From: COE1 sp045579665
GTDB lineage: Bacteria > Bacillota > Clostridia > Lachnospirales > Lachnospiraceae
Assembly (NCBI GenBank): GCA_045579665.1
Contig: JAZNMO010000200.1
Span: 1 to 5,921, forward strand
Reading direction: 5' to 3'
Length of the DNA stretch: 5,921 nucleotides
Part shown: piece after piece, positions 5,882 through 5,921 of the stretch
Numbering within the stretch: position 1 is the first letter of the stretch
Layout of the letters: each line of letters opens with the position of its first letter
Translations under genes and position numbers: made by a program
The notes under the pieces: model-generated
What the model was told of the DNA's origin: nothing
Databases searched by the model: none
What the model saw: the letters and a program-made list of their open reading frames with translations, nothing else

Positions 5882-5921
5882 ACCCTTCTCCTGTGCTTCT
5901 TACGGGCTTTAGACTAAATGT

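Noticed and set aside
4563..5912. Several plus-strand frames and one minus-strand frame inside recN
   Set aside because: All are shadows of the recN coding sequence, with serine/proline/arginine-rich translations and no independent signals.
5882..5921. End of an upstream gene such as argR
   Set aside because: Only 40 bases are available. One frame is open across them but no recognisable C-terminus or stop placement supports a gene call.

Overview
The window looks like chromosome from an AT-rich, spore-forming Firmicute, most likely a Clostridia member of the Lachnospiraceae type. This rests on a complete SpoIVB sporulation protease with a forespore-type promoter, a neighbouring recN, strong AAGGAG-type ribosome binding sites and intrinsic terminators. 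The genus cannot be fixed from the sequence alone.

Layout from left to right. A Fic-family protein is read on the minus strand and runs off the left edge (1-831, 3' end missing). The next 560 bases up to spoIVB hold no intact recognised gene but are dense with structure. They contain two small hairpins in the fic leader, a fic promoter threaded through four alternating copies of a TTTTTGAAATAA word, and a frameshifted Phd/YefM-type antitoxin relic. Beyond these are a 40-base palindrome, a 135-base folded element framed by 11-bp inverted repeats, and within that element the spoIVB terminator. spoIVB follows (1395-2639, minus). A 189-base divergent intergenic region carries a sigma-G-like promoter for spoIVB and a sigma-A promoter for the plus-strand gene. 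That gene (2829-4139) encodes a GGDEF-EAL protein in which both catalytic centres are altered. A bidirectional terminator then overlaps the 3' end of recN (4196-5881, minus).

The backbone is the ancient recN-spoIVB neighbourhood, which in Bacillus subtilis continues into spo0A. Here it is modified twice. A cyclic-di-GMP-type gene on the opposite strand sits between recN and spoIVB, and the place where spo0A would be expected holds repeat elements, a toxin-antitoxin relic and fic. recN (DNA repair) and spoIVB (sigma-K checkpoint) are thus in separate transcription units.

The strongest candidates for something undescribed are the roughly helically phased operator-like array over the fic promoter, the folded inverted-repeat element that overlaps the spoIVB stop codon, and the doubly degenerate GGDEF-EAL protein. 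No wholly new multi-gene system can be demonstrated from this window.
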